Below, in pieces: positions 1 to 5,865 of a stretch of DNA of 5,865 nt. A program made the translations under genes and the position numbers. Below the pieces are notes generated by a model, which did not search any database, was not told the origin of the DNA, and saw only the letters and a list, made by a program, of their open reading frames with translations. The first letter of the stretch is position 1; each line of letters begins with the position of its first letter. Origin of the DNA: Pseudomonadota bacterium (GTDB lineage: Bacteria > Pseudomonadota > Alphaproteobacteria > Acetobacterales > Acetobacteraceae); the NCBI GenBank assembly GCA_021841985.1, contig JAKCCP010000091.1, forward strand, positions 1 through 5,865. Reading direction: 5' to 3'.

Positions 1-624
1 GAAGGCCAGGCGCTGCTCGGCGGGCGGCGGGTCGAGATCGTCGGCACCGATATCGCGCGCGAGCCTCTGGCGCGCGCCCGCGCCGGGCTATACACCCAGT
101 TCGAGGTCCAGCGCGGGGTGCCGATGACCGCGCTGGTCAAGCATTTCCGCAAGGAGCAGGAGGGCTGGCGGATCGCCGAACCGCTCCGCGCCATGGTCAG
201 CTTCCGGGAGTGGAATCTGCTCGCCGATCTCCGCCCGCTCGGCCAGTTCGACACCATTTTCTGCCGCAACGTGCTGATCTATTTCGATCAGCCGACCAAG
301 AGCCGGGTGCTGGAGGCGATCGCCGAGCGGCTGGCGCCCGATGGCGTGCTTTATCTCGGCGGCGCCGAGACCATTCTCGGCCTCACCGAGCGCCTCGTCG
401 CCGCGCCCGGCGGGCACGGCGTCTATAGGCGCGCCAATGCCGCCGCCCCGTTGTCCACCGCCCCGTTGTCCGCCGCCCCGCTGTCCACCACCGTGTCGTC
501 CGCCGCCGCCGTGTCCTTGGGGGCGATCGCCTCGGCGATGAAGGCGATCAACGCTTCCGCCGCCACACCCACCGACAGCCGCCCGGTATCGAGTCTGAGA
601 TCAGGGGCGGCGGGTGCCTCGTAA
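1..624 (+). CDS. cheR: CheR-type chemotaxis protein-glutamate O-methyltransferase, C-terminal part (5' end outside window)
   Basis: The reading frame is open from base 1 to the TAA at 622-624, giving 207 visible residues; the start lies upstream. The CheR family transfers methyl groups from S-adenosylmethionine to glutamates of chemoreceptors in the cytoplasm. Visible support is the SAM-binding strand VEIVGTDI (residues 12-19), the family hallmark CRNVLIYF (about 88-95), the following FDQPTK segment and the closing strands GVLYLGGAE and GVYRRA (about 140-145). A normal CheR would end close to GVYRRA. Here about 62 more residues follow, rich in Ala, Ser, Pro and Thr and starting with pentapeptide repeats of APLST type. 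This tail is antisense to the end of cysN/C, so it may be a read-on extension rather than a functional domain. Whether receptors or other che genes lie upstream cannot be seen. The family call is firm; the exact role (chemotaxis or another Che-like pathway) is not. Confidence 0.88.
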   Translation, partial: EGQALLGGRRVEIVGTDIAREPLARARAGLYTQFEVQRGVPMTALVKHFRKEQEGWRIAEPLRAMVSFREWNLLADLRPLGQFDTIFCRNVLIYFDQPTKSRVLEAIAERLAPDGVLYLGGAETILGLTERLVAAPGGHGVYRRANAAAPLSTAPLSAAPLSTTVSSAAAVSLGAIASAMKAINASAATPTDSRPVSSLRSGAAGAS

Positions 625-2369
625 CTCCCGTCGATGCCGGTGAAGCCGGGCAGGGTGCCGGCGCGGGCCTTGGCGTAGAGCCCTTTCGGGTCGCGTGCCT
701 CGCAGGTCGCGACATCGGCGGCGATGTGGATTTCATGGAACAGATCGCCGCCGACCCGCCGCGCCTCCGCGCGCATCGCGGCTTGCGGCGAGATCAGCGC
801 GACGATGACGACGAGCCCGGCCTCCGCCATCAGGCGCGCGACCTCGGCGGTGCGGCGCACATTCTCCTCGCGCTCGCGCGGCGAAAACCCGAGATCGGCG
901 TTGAGGCCGGTGCGCAGCGTGTCGCCATCGAGCACCACGGCATCGATCCCATCGGCGAAAAGCCGTTGCTCGGCCTGGCGGGCCAGCGTCGATTTGCCGG
1001 CGCCGGGCAGGCCGGTGAGCCAGAACACGGCGCCGCGATAGCCTTTCGCCGCCGCGCGCGCGGTGTGCGAGACCGCGGCGTCGAGCGGGAACACGTGCTC
1101 GCGCCCGGCGGCGACGCCAAGGATGGGCGCGCCACCGACGATATGCTGGTGCCCGTCGACCAAAACGCCGCGCCCGCCGCCTTCGGGGCGGAAGGGATCG
1201 AACAGCACCTCCTCGGCCGCGGTCAGGGTGATGTCGGCGAACCCCTCCGGTGGCACTTCGGTGCCGGCCTCGGCGGAGAGATCATCGATCCGCACCACCC
1301 GTTCGATGGCGCTGACGCGGACCTTGTATTCGGCCGTCGCGAGGCGGAGCTGGAAGCTTTCGCCGAGGCGCAAGGGCTCCTGGCGCAGCCAGAAAATGCG
1401 GGTGGCGAGGCGCCGGGCGCGGAGCGGGGCGGCGCTCGGGTGATAGAGCAGATCGCCACGCGCGACGACCACCTCCGGCGCCAGCTCCAGCGCGACCGAT
1501 TGGCCGGCGCCGGCGCTTTGCGCCGGTGGCGTGGGCCAGCCGGCGATCGCGGTGATCGTCGCGCGATGGCCGGCGGCGCCGATCGCGACGGTATCGCCGA
1601 CCGCGAGGCGGCCGCTTTCGATGCGGCCGACGACGAAGCGCCGCTCCCCCTGGCGGTAGACATCCTGCACCGAAAGCCGGAGCGGGCCGGAGACCGCGGG
1701 CAATGGCCGGGGCAAGGCGGCCAGCGCCTCGGTCAGGGTCGGCCCGGTGTGCCAGGCGAGATGCGAAGAGCGCGCGGCGATATTGTCGCCGTGGCGCGCC
1801 GAGACCGGGATGACGGCGCGCGGCGTGATGTCGAGCGGGGCGAGGAGGGCGGTGAGATGGGCGGCGACAGCGTCGATCCGGGCGCGGTCGAAGCCGAGCA
1901 GGTCGGCCTTGTTCAGGACCACGATCACCTCCGCGACGCCGATCAGGCGGAGCAGCATGGCGTGGCGCCGCGTCTGGTCGCGCACCCCCTCGGTGACATC
2001 GACGACGAGCACGGCGGCGCTGGCGCCGGCGGCGCCGGTGATCATGTTGCGCAGAAACTGGCGATGGCCGGGGGCATCGACGATGACGAAGCCGCGCCCG
2101 TCCAGGGTGAAGGGAAGCCGTGTCGCATCGATGGTGACGCCCTGGTCGCGCTCGGCCTGGAGCGAATCGAGCAGGAACGACCATTCGATGCCGAGGCCGC
2201 GCTTTTCGCTGGAGAGCCTGGCTGCGTCGAGCTTGCCGGCGAGGAGATTATCGGTGTCGTGCAGAAGCCGGCCGATCAGCGTCGATTTGCCGTGATCGAC
2301 ATGGCCGACGATGACGATCGGGGTCGGCATCTCGGCGGCGGCCAGCGCGGGATCGAGGGGGACGTTCAT
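423..2369 (-). CDS. cysNC: Bifunctional sulfate adenylyltransferase subunit 1 / adenylylsulfate kinase (CysN-CysC fusion)
   Basis: A fused enzyme of 648 residues acting in cytoplasmic sulfate activation. The N-terminal GTPase part (about 1-430) partners CysD to make APS from sulfate and ATP; the C-terminal part phosphorylates APS to PAPS. GTPase motifs: G1 GHVDHGKST (22-30), G3 DAPGH (98-102), G4 NKAD (153-156), G5-like PVSA (188-191). Two beta-barrel domains follow, ending near [12 protein letters not shown]. The kinase part shows P-loop GLPGAGKST (453-461), DGDTLR (481-486), the ISPQ segment whose Ser (about 527) aligns with the phosphorylated Ser of E. coli CysC, and DPKGLYAKA (about 560-568). 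I chose the ATG at 2369 because AAGGAG lies 6 nt upstream. The ATG at 2396, overlapping the cysD stop as ATGA, would add nine residues and has only a weak ribosome site. The G1 and G3 boxes resemble EF-1A more than E. coli CysN (GSVDDGKST, DTPGH). The last 30 residues are an Asp/Ala/Gly pentapeptide repeat beyond the normal kinase end. Confidence 0.95.
   Translation of the reverse strand: MNVPLDPALAAAEMPTPIVIVGHVDHGKSTLIGRLLHDTDNLLAGKLDAARLSSEKRGLGIEWSFLLDSLQAERDQGVTIDATRLPFTLDGRGFVIVDAPGHRQFLRNMITGAAGASAAVLVVDVTEGVRDQTRRHAMLLRLIGVAEVIVVLNKADLLGFDRARIDAVAAHLTALLAPLDITPRAVIPVSARHGDNIAARSSHLAWHTGPTLTEALAALPRPLPAVSGPLRLSVQDVYRQGERRFVVGRIESGRLAVGDTVAIGAAGHRATITAIAGWPTPPAQSAGAGQSVALELAPEVVVARGDLLYHPSAAPLRARRLATRIFWLRQEPLRLGESFQLRLATAEYKVRVSAIERVVRIDDLSAEAGTEVPPEGFADITLTAAEEVLFDPFRPEGGGRGVLVDGHQHIVGGAPILGVAAGREHVFPLDAAVSHTARAAAKGYRGAVFWLTGLPGAGKSTLARQAEQRLFADGIDAVVLDGDTLRTGLNADLGFSPREREENVRRTAEVARLMAEAGLVVIVALISPQAAMRAEARRVGGDLFHEIHIAADVATCEARDPKGLYAKARAGTLPGFTGIDGSYEAPAAPDLRLDTGRLSVGVAAEALIAFIAEAIAPKDTAAADDTVVDSGAADNGAVDNGAAALARL
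442..516. repeat. Five-unit 15-bp tandem repeat coding on both strands
   Basis: Units begin at 442, 457, 472, 487 and 502. The first three are near identical (GCCGCCCCGTTGTCC, ACCGCCCCGTTGTCC, GCCGCCCCGCTGTCC); the last two are diverged but keep the period and the closing TCC. On the plus strand they encode [20 protein letters not shown] and AAAVS in the CheR tail. On the minus strand they encode [20 protein letters not shown] and DNGAA at the end of CysN/C. Because the unit is a multiple of three, gain or loss of a unit would keep both frames open. Confidence 0.9.
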
Positions 2370-2375
2370 GAAAGG

Positions 2376-2381
2376 CTCCTT
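2376..2381 (-). promoter_or_regulatory. Shine-Dalgarno site deciding the cysN/C start
   Basis: On the minus strand the hexamer AAGGAG is followed by a 6-nt spacer and the ATG at 2369. It is the clearest ribosome binding site in the window. It sits just downstream of the cysD stop (2395-2393), inside the longer reading frame that starts at 2396, and favours the shorter start. Confidence 0.75.
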
Positions 2382-2392
2382 GCCGCGCGCGC

Positions 2393-3199
2393 TCATAGAT
2401 ACCCCGCGACACGCAGCCGCTCGAAGGCGTCTTCGGATTCATGGTCCATGGCACGGCCGGCGCGCTCCGGCTCGCGCGTCGCATACAGCTCGGCGATGAT
2501 TTCCTCGACGCTGCCGGCCTCGCTCGCGACCGGGCTGGTGATGTCCTGATCGCCGAGCGAGCGATAGCGCTTGCCATCGCGGGAAAAATAGAGATCGACG
2601 ACGGGGATGTTCTCGCGCGCGATATAGCGCCAGATATCGACCTCGCGCCAGGCGAGCAGGGGATGGACGCGGACATGGGCGCCATCCTCGATCGGGGTTA
2701 CGAACTGGTCCCAGAATTCCGGCGGCTGGTTGCGGACATCCCAGCGATGGCTCGCGCCGCGCGGGCTGAACACGCGCTCCTTGGCGCGGGTCGCCTGCTC
2801 GTCACGGCGGATGCCGGCGATGACCCCGGCCAGGCGGTGGCGCTCGATCAGGGTGGCAAGGCCGGCGGTCTTGCGCGCCGCCGAACGCGCCGCCGGCGGC
2901 AGGCTGGGGTCGATCTCCTCGACCGGCGGGCAGGTGCCGATGATCAGATCGAGCCCCCATTCCTTGGCATAGCGCTCGCGGAAGGCGTACATCTCGGGGA
3001 ATTTCTTGCCGGTATCGACATGCATCACCGGAAACGGCACCTGGCCGAGAAAGGCCTTGCGCGCCAGCCAGACGCAGACATTGGAATCCTTGCCGAGCGA
3101 CCACAGCATCGCCAGCGGCTTGAGGCGATGATAGGCCTCGCGCAGGATGAAGATGCTCTGACTCTCGAGATGGTCGAGATCGGTCATATCCGGGATCAT
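2393..3199 (-). CDS. cysD: Sulfate adenylyltransferase subunit 2 (ATP sulfurylase small subunit)
   Basis: CysD is the catalytic subunit that adenylates sulfate with ATP to give APS and pyrophosphate, working with the CysN GTPase encoded next. The protein has 268 residues, a little shorter than E. coli CysD (about 300). Visible motifs are the N-terminal helix [14 protein letters not shown], the PP-loop SLGKDS (34-39) for [14 protein letters not shown] (60-70), the basic segment [15 protein letters not shown] (131-145), the [16 protein letters not shown] segment (about 178-193) and the family-typical end ([21 protein letters not shown]). I use the ATG at 3199; an ATG four codons later (3187) is possible and neither has a strong ribosome site. 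The frame is open far upstream, antiparallel to nothing but out of frame with cysH, and that extension has no CysD similarity. The gap from the cysH stop is 28 nt and the stop abuts cysN/C, consistent with one operon and with coupled production of the two subunits. Confidence 0.95.
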   Translation of the reverse strand: MIPDMTDLDHLESQSIFILREAYHRLKPLAMLWSLGKDSNVCVWLARKAFLGQVPFPVMHVDTGKKFPEMYAFRERYAKEWGLDLIIGTCPPVEEIDPSLPPAARSAARKTAGLATLIERHRLAGVIAGIRRDEQATRAKERVFSPRGASHRWDVRNQPPEFWDQFVTPIEDGAHVRVHPLLAWREVDIWRYIARENIPVVDLYFSRDGKRYRSLGDQDITSPVASEAGSVEEIIAELYATREPERAGRAMDHESEDAFERLRVAGYL

Positions 3200-3227
3200 T
3201 CGGGTGGGTGTCTCTCGCTGGAAGGGC

Positions 3228-3977
3228 TCATCGGCGGCCACGGTGCCCGGCTGGGGATATGTATTCGGGGACGTGTATACCGCATTCGGTCTTAATTTGT
3301 CCTGACCAGCGTCCGGCGCGGGCGTCCTCGCCGGGCGCGGTCGCGCGGGTGCAGGGGGCGCAGCCGATGGAGCGATAGTCGCGCACCGCCAGCGGATGCG
3401 GCGGCAGCGCCCGGGCGGTGAATTCAACGGCGATGCGGGCCGCGTCCCACTCGGCGAGCGGGTTGAGCTTGACCTTGCCGGAAGCCACCTCGATGAGCGG
3501 CAGGCTGGCGCGGGTGCTCGCCTGGAAGCGCTTGCGGCCGTTGACCCAGGCATCGAACGGCGCCAGCGCGGCGGCGAGCGGCGCGACCTTGCGCCGGGCG
3601 CAGCAGGCATCGGGATCGAAATGCCAGAGCTGCCCGGCCGGGTCGTCGCGCGCCAAGGTTGCCGGATCGGGGGTGATATCGCGGACGTCACTGAGCCCGA
3701 GATGGGCCGCGAGCTGCCGGCGATAGGCGAGGGTTTCGGGAAAATGCTGGCCGGTTTCAAGAAACAGGACCGGCGTTGCCGGATCGATCTCGGCGACGAG
3801 CGCGAGGAGCACGGCCGATTCGGCGCCGAACGACGAGACCACGGCGATGCGGCCGGGGAAAGCGACGGTGAGCGCATGGCGAAGCAGGGCGAGGCCGTCG
3901 AGCGGCGCGCCGCCGAGGGCGGGGCGAGCGCCGGAAGCGGCGGGCGGCGGCGGGAGGGACCGGACGGGTGAGGGCAT
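3228..3977 (-). CDS. cysH: Assimilatory adenylylsulfate (APS) reductase, CysH family with 4Fe-4S cysteines
   Basis: The CysH family reduces activated sulfate to sulfite with electrons from thioredoxin, in the cytoplasm. With the ATG at 3977 the protein has 249 residues. Motifs: PP-loop SSFGAES (48-54), LFLETGQHFPET (71-82), the CC pair (125-126) followed by RK, GCAPC (Cys 206 and 209), and the catalytic-Cys end KTECGIH (Cys 232). CC, about 80 residues, then CxxC is the cluster-binding signature of the APS-using branch; the PAPS-using E. coli enzyme lacks these four cysteines and keeps only the ECG cysteine. So I infer APS as substrate, although many such genes are labelled PAPS reductase. A TTG at 4034 would add 19 residues, but no ribosome site supports it, and the ATG has none either. 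It is the first gene of the presumed cysH-cysD-cysN/C operon. The first 20 or so residues are Pro/Ala-rich and not conserved. Confidence 0.92.
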   Translation of the reverse strand: MPSPVRSLPPPPAASGARPALGGAPLDGLALLRHALTVAFPGRIAVVSSFGAESAVLLALVAEIDPATPVLFLETGQHFPETLAYRRQLAAHLGLSDVRDITPDPATLARDDPAGQLWHFDPDACCARRKVAPLAAALAPFDAWVNGRKRFQASTRASLPLIEVASGKVKLNPLAEWDAARIAVEFTARALPPHPLAVRDYRSIGCAPCTRATAPGEDARAGRWSGQIKTECGIHVPEYISPAGHRGRR

Positions 3978-4034
3978 GACGGCGGCTCGGCGAAGGGGAG
4001 GCCGGGTTTTAGAAGCCTTTTCACGTTCATGCAA

Positions 4035-4087
4035 GGTGGAATTTTGTAATAACGATATTTTCGTGATATATTTTTAATTAACGACAA
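4035..4087 (-). promoter_or_regulatory. AT-rich probable promoter/operator region of the cysH-cysD-cysN/C operon
   Basis: Between the pfkB stop and cysH this stretch is strikingly AT-rich against a GC-rich background, as expected for a promoter. It carries an imperfect dyad TAACGA-N5-TCGTGA (4050-4066, 5 of 6 arm bases pairing), a possible regulator site. I cannot assign convincing -35 and -10 boxes; TATCGT on the minus strand (4057-4052) is a weak -10 candidate. The remainder of the 126-bp gap (3978-4103) shows no gene and no clear hairpin terminator for pfkB. Confidence 0.45.
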
Positions 4088-4103
4088 CACCTCACGCATC
4101 GGG

Positions 4104-5063
4104 TTATTGCGCTGGCCGGGCGGCGCGGCTGGCGCGCAAGGCATTGTAGCCGTGTTCGACGGCGCTCCGCTCGACGCGCGCGGTGCCGATCCCGGCGATC
4201 GCCACGGCGCCGGCGGCAAGCCCCCAATCGAGCGCCTCCTCGGGCGCCGCGCCGCGTGCCAAGGCGAGCACCATGGCGGCGAGAAAAGCATCGCCGGCGC
4301 CGACCGCGCTGTGGACCTCGGCTTCCGGCGCCGGGCGGCGGAGGACGCCGGTTTCGCTGGCCAGGATCGCGCCCGCCATGCCGAGCGTCACCACCACCAT
4401 CCGCGCCGCGCCGGCATGCACGAGAGCGAGCGCTTCCGCCTCCTGCGCCGCCGGGTCGGGGAGGGCGCGGCCGACCAGGGTTTCGAGTTCGCGCAGGCTC
4501 GGCTTCAGTAGCGTGATGCCGTGCCCGAGCGCGGCGCGAAGGGCCTCGCCGGAGGTGTCGAGCACGAAAGCCTGACCGCGCGAAGCCGCCAGCCGCGCCG
4601 CCTCGGCATAGATCCCGACCGGAACCTCGCGCGGGAGGCTGCCGCTCGCGACGACATATTCGCCAGGCACCGCGGGGAGAGCGGCGAGGGCGCAGCGCCA
4701 CTCGGCGTCCGACAGCGCCGGCCCTTCCGGCACGAAACGGTATTCGCGCCCGGTCGTCTCTTCGCGAACGGTGAACGATACCCGCGTCCGCCCGGCGATC
4801 GGCAGGCAATGATGCGGAACGCCGGCCTCCTGGAGCAATTCGCCCAAAAACCGCCCGGTGACGCCGCCCGCGGCAAAGACCGCCAGCGTCTCGCCGCCGA
4901 GCGCATGCACGACGCGCGCGACATTGACCCCGCCGCCGCCGGGATCGACATGCTCGTCATGGGTGCGAATCTTGTGGGTCGCGCCGAGCGCCGGGGCGGT
5001 GGAGACGAAATCGACCGCCGGGTTGAGCGTTAAGGTGACGATGCGCGGTGGCGTGAGGGCCAT
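4104..5063 (-). CDS. pfkB: PfkB-family (ribokinase-fold) phosphofructokinase, close in motif pattern to 6-phosphofructokinase 2
   Basis: The 319-residue protein is a full-length sugar-phosphate kinase of the PfkB/ribokinase superfamily (E. coli PfkB is 309). It probably phosphorylates fructose 6-phosphate to the 1,6-bisphosphate with ATP; fructose 1-phosphate or tagatose 6-phosphate are possible alternatives. Seen: TLTLNPAVD near the N-terminus (10-18), the substrate-binding PGGGGVNVAR (41-50), AGGVTGRFL (65-73), SGSLP (140-144), DTSGEAL (169-175), LLKPSLRELETL (185-196), TLGMAGA (226-232) and the catalytic GAGD (255-258, Asp 258 as base) followed by the ATP-side helix. The run PGGGG followed by NVAR and SGEAL match E. 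coli PfkB closely. The ATG at 5063 lies 9 nt after the stop of the BON gene, with no strong ribosome site, so translation may be coupled. The stop is TAA at 4106-4104. Confidence 0.9.
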   Translation of the reverse strand: MALTPPRIVTLTLNPAVDFVSTAPALGATHKIRTHDEHVDPGGGGVNVARVVHALGGETLAVFAAGGVTGRFLGELLQEAGVPHHCLPIAGRTRVSFTVREETTGREYRFVPEGPALSDAEWRCALAALPAVPGEYVVASGSLPREVPVGIYAEAARLAASRGQAFVLDTSGEALRAALGHGITLLKPSLRELETLVGRALPDPAAQEAEALALVHAGAARMVVVTLGMAGAILASETGVLRRPAPEAEVHSAVGAGDAFLAAMVLALARGAAPEEALDWGLAAGAVAIAGIGTARVERSAVEHGYNALRASRAARPAQ

Positions 5064-5072
5064 GACGCCGGT

Positions 5073-5735
5073 TTAGGGCGCGACCCGCATCCGGTCGACC
5101 ACGTCCGTGACCCCGGCGGCGGACCAGGCGGCGTTTTCGGCGATGCGGCGGGCGGCGAGGCTCCGCACTGCGCCGGTGAGCGTGACCTCGGCGCCGTGGG
5201 TGGTGACGGTGATGCGCGAGGCGTCGATCTCGGCGTGGCGGGCGAGCGCGCGGCGCACGGCATCGCCGATATCGGGGGCGCCGGGGGCGGGGCGGACGAC
5301 GATCCGGTTCTCGATCGCGACCACGCCGGCGAGCGGCTGCACCCGCGCCTCCACGTCCTCTTTCTGGTATTGCCAATCGACCGCGCCGATCAGGGTCACG
5401 ATCCCGGCCTCGACCTTGACCTGGATCCGCCCCTCGGGAATCCGCGCGTCCCAGCGCAGCACGCTCGCGACGCGGTGGGCGATTTCCTCATCGGAATGGC
5501 GGGCCTCGGGCGCGAGGCGAACCGCGATCTCCTGGGCGAGGCCAAGGACGCCGCGCACATGCCAGACCGCGCGCTCGGCGGCTTTTTTCTCGGCGTAGCT
5601 CGCGACGAAGCCGCCCAAGGTGACGATGCCGTCACGGACATGGACGGTGATGTTCGTTGCATCGACATGCGGCGCCCATTCCAGCTCTTCGCGGACGAGA
5701 TGGTCGAGGGTGAGGTCATCCAGGTGATCGGGCAT
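5073..5735 (-). CDS. Triple BON-domain protein, no signal peptide
   Basis: The 220-residue protein consists almost wholly of three BON domains (about 7-75, 82-148 and 154-219). Each has a helix, then the strand-turn signature seen as GIVTLGGFV, GIVTLIGAVDW and AEVTLTGAV, then a helix and a closing strand after a conserved Gly-Val. BON domains in proteins such as OsmY are thought to bind phospholipid membranes and are usually exported. This one has no signal peptide or membrane segment, so it is probably cytoplasmic; its ligand is unknown. I use the ATG at 5735, with GGAG at 5748-5745, 9 nt upstream. A GTG at 5756 would overlap the upstream stop and add seven residues. It sits 17 nt after a PEP-synthase-like gene and 9 nt before pfkB. 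From memory, cytoplasmic multi-BON proteins occur in alphaproteobacterial stress or low-oxygen gene clusters, so a stress-linked role is a guess. Confidence 0.85.
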   Translation of the reverse strand: MPDHLDDLTLDHLVREELEWAPHVDATNITVHVRDGIVTLGGFVASYAEKKAAERAVWHVRGVLGLAQEIAVRLAPEARHSDEEIAHRVASVLRWDARIPEGRIQVKVEAGIVTLIGAVDWQYQKEDVEARVQPLAGVVAIENRIVVRPAPGAPDIGDAVRRALARHAEIDASRITVTTHGAEVTLTGAVRSLAARRIAENAAWSAAGVTDVVDRMRVAP

Positions 5736-5744
5736 GATTGGGAT

Positions 5745-5748
5745 CTCC
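5745..5748 (-). promoter_or_regulatory. Ribosome binding site of the BON-domain gene
   Basis: GGAG on the minus strand lies 9 nt before the ATG at 5735 and supports that start over the GTG at 5756, which precedes the site. Confidence 0.55.
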
Positions 5749-5752
5749 GAAA

Positions 5753-5865
5753 TCACGTTGGGGAAGCGGTTTCTTCCGCGGCGCGGACGATGGCGAGGGT
5801 GCGGAGCAGGCTCGCCGGGTTGACGCTGATCGAGCCGATGCCGAGGCGGGCGAGAAACGCCGCGA
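5753..5865 (-). CDS. ppsA: Phosphoenolpyruvate synthase-like protein, C-terminal end (5' part outside window)
   Basis: Only the last 36 codons are visible, ending at TGA 5755-5753. The peptide contains FLARLGIGSISVNPASLLRT, which matches the C-terminal PEP/pyruvate-binding barrel end of PEP synthase (pyruvate, water dikinase), where the family has a Gly-Ile-Asp-Ser-Ile-Ser-Leu-Asn-Pro-like stretch near the end. Here Gly and Val replace the usual Asp and Leu. PEP synthase converts pyruvate and ATP to PEP, AMP and phosphate. Related dikinases and enzyme I share this barrel, and a shortened PEP-utilising protein cannot be excluded from so little sequence. The 17-nt gap to the BON gene suggests co-transcription with BON and pfkB. 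Confidence 0.7.
   Translation of the reverse strand, partial: AAFLARLGIGSISVNPASLLRTLAIVRAAEETASPT

Noticed and set aside
726..2549. Long plus-strand open frame (607 codons) antisense to cysN/C
   Set aside because: Its product is low-complexity, rich in Arg, Gly, Asp and Glu, with no recognisable domain. It mirrors the codon pattern of cysN/C, as expected for antisense frames in GC-rich DNA.
3396..3971. Plus-strand open frame antisense to cysH
   Set aside because: No domain, composition typical of an antisense shadow, and the minus strand holds all the CysH motifs.
4065..4087. Sigma-70-like promoter with TTGTCG at 4087-4082 as -35
   Set aside because: With a 17-nt spacer the -10 position reads ACGAAA, a poor match, so I did not assign the boxes.
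4082..4103. Possible transcription terminator after pfkB
   Set aside because: I found no GC-rich hairpin followed by a T run on the minus strand; the nearby A/T run has no stem before it.
3200..4291. Upstream extension of the cysD frame across cysH, including an ATG at 4030
   Set aside because: The extension is Pro/Arg/Ser-rich with no similarity to ATP sulfurylase and lies in a different frame over clearly coding cysH. Lack of stops is explained by GC content.
4078..4809. Minus-strand Arg-rich frame overlapping pfkB
   Set aside because: The Arg-rich composition is that of a shifted frame of GC-rich coding DNA; the correct pfkB frame holds the GAGD and PGGGG motifs.

Overview
This is a very GC-rich, densely coded window. 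It looks like an alphaproteobacterium, plausibly an acidophilic or acetic-acid-type Rhodospirillales/Acetobacteraceae member. That placement rests on GC-biased codon use, the fused CysN/C protein and general gene style, not on a marker gene. All genes except the first lie on the minus strand. I see no RNA gene, insertion sequence, CRISPR array or origin.

Layout from left to right. At 1-624 (+) is the C-terminal part of a CheR-type chemotaxis methyltransferase whose N-terminus lies outside the window. It converges on, and overlaps by about 200 bp, the 3' end of a sulfate-activation operon read right to left: cysH (APS-type, iron-sulfur assimilatory reductase, 3977-3228), cysD (ATP sulfurylase small subunit, 3199-2393) and a fused cysN/C (GTPase subunit of ATP sulfurylase plus APS kinase, 2369-423). 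The overlap contains a 15-bp tandem repeat of five units. Because 15 is a multiple of three, it encodes a pentapeptide repeat in both proteins, one per strand.

Upstream of cysH is the only AT-rich stretch of the window (about 4035-4087), with an imperfect dyad. This is the likely control region of the cys operon. Further right is a second minus-strand cluster read right to left: the last 36 codons of a PEP-synthase-like gene (5865-5753), a cytoplasmic-looking protein made of three BON domains (5735-5073) and a PfkB-type phosphofructokinase (5063-4104). The gaps are 17 and 9 nt, so this looks like one transcription unit.

How the genes work together: CysD and the CysN half make APS from sulfate and ATP, driven by GTP hydrolysis. 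The CysC half can phosphorylate APS to PAPS. CysH, by its cysteine pattern, reduces APS directly to sulfite with thioredoxin. Sulfite reductase genes are not in the window. The right-hand cluster pairs two opposing central-carbon enzymes at the PEP and fructose-6-phosphate nodes with a BON protein. I found no clearly novel system. The most unusual structure is the dual-coding minisatellite at the cheR/cysNC junction.
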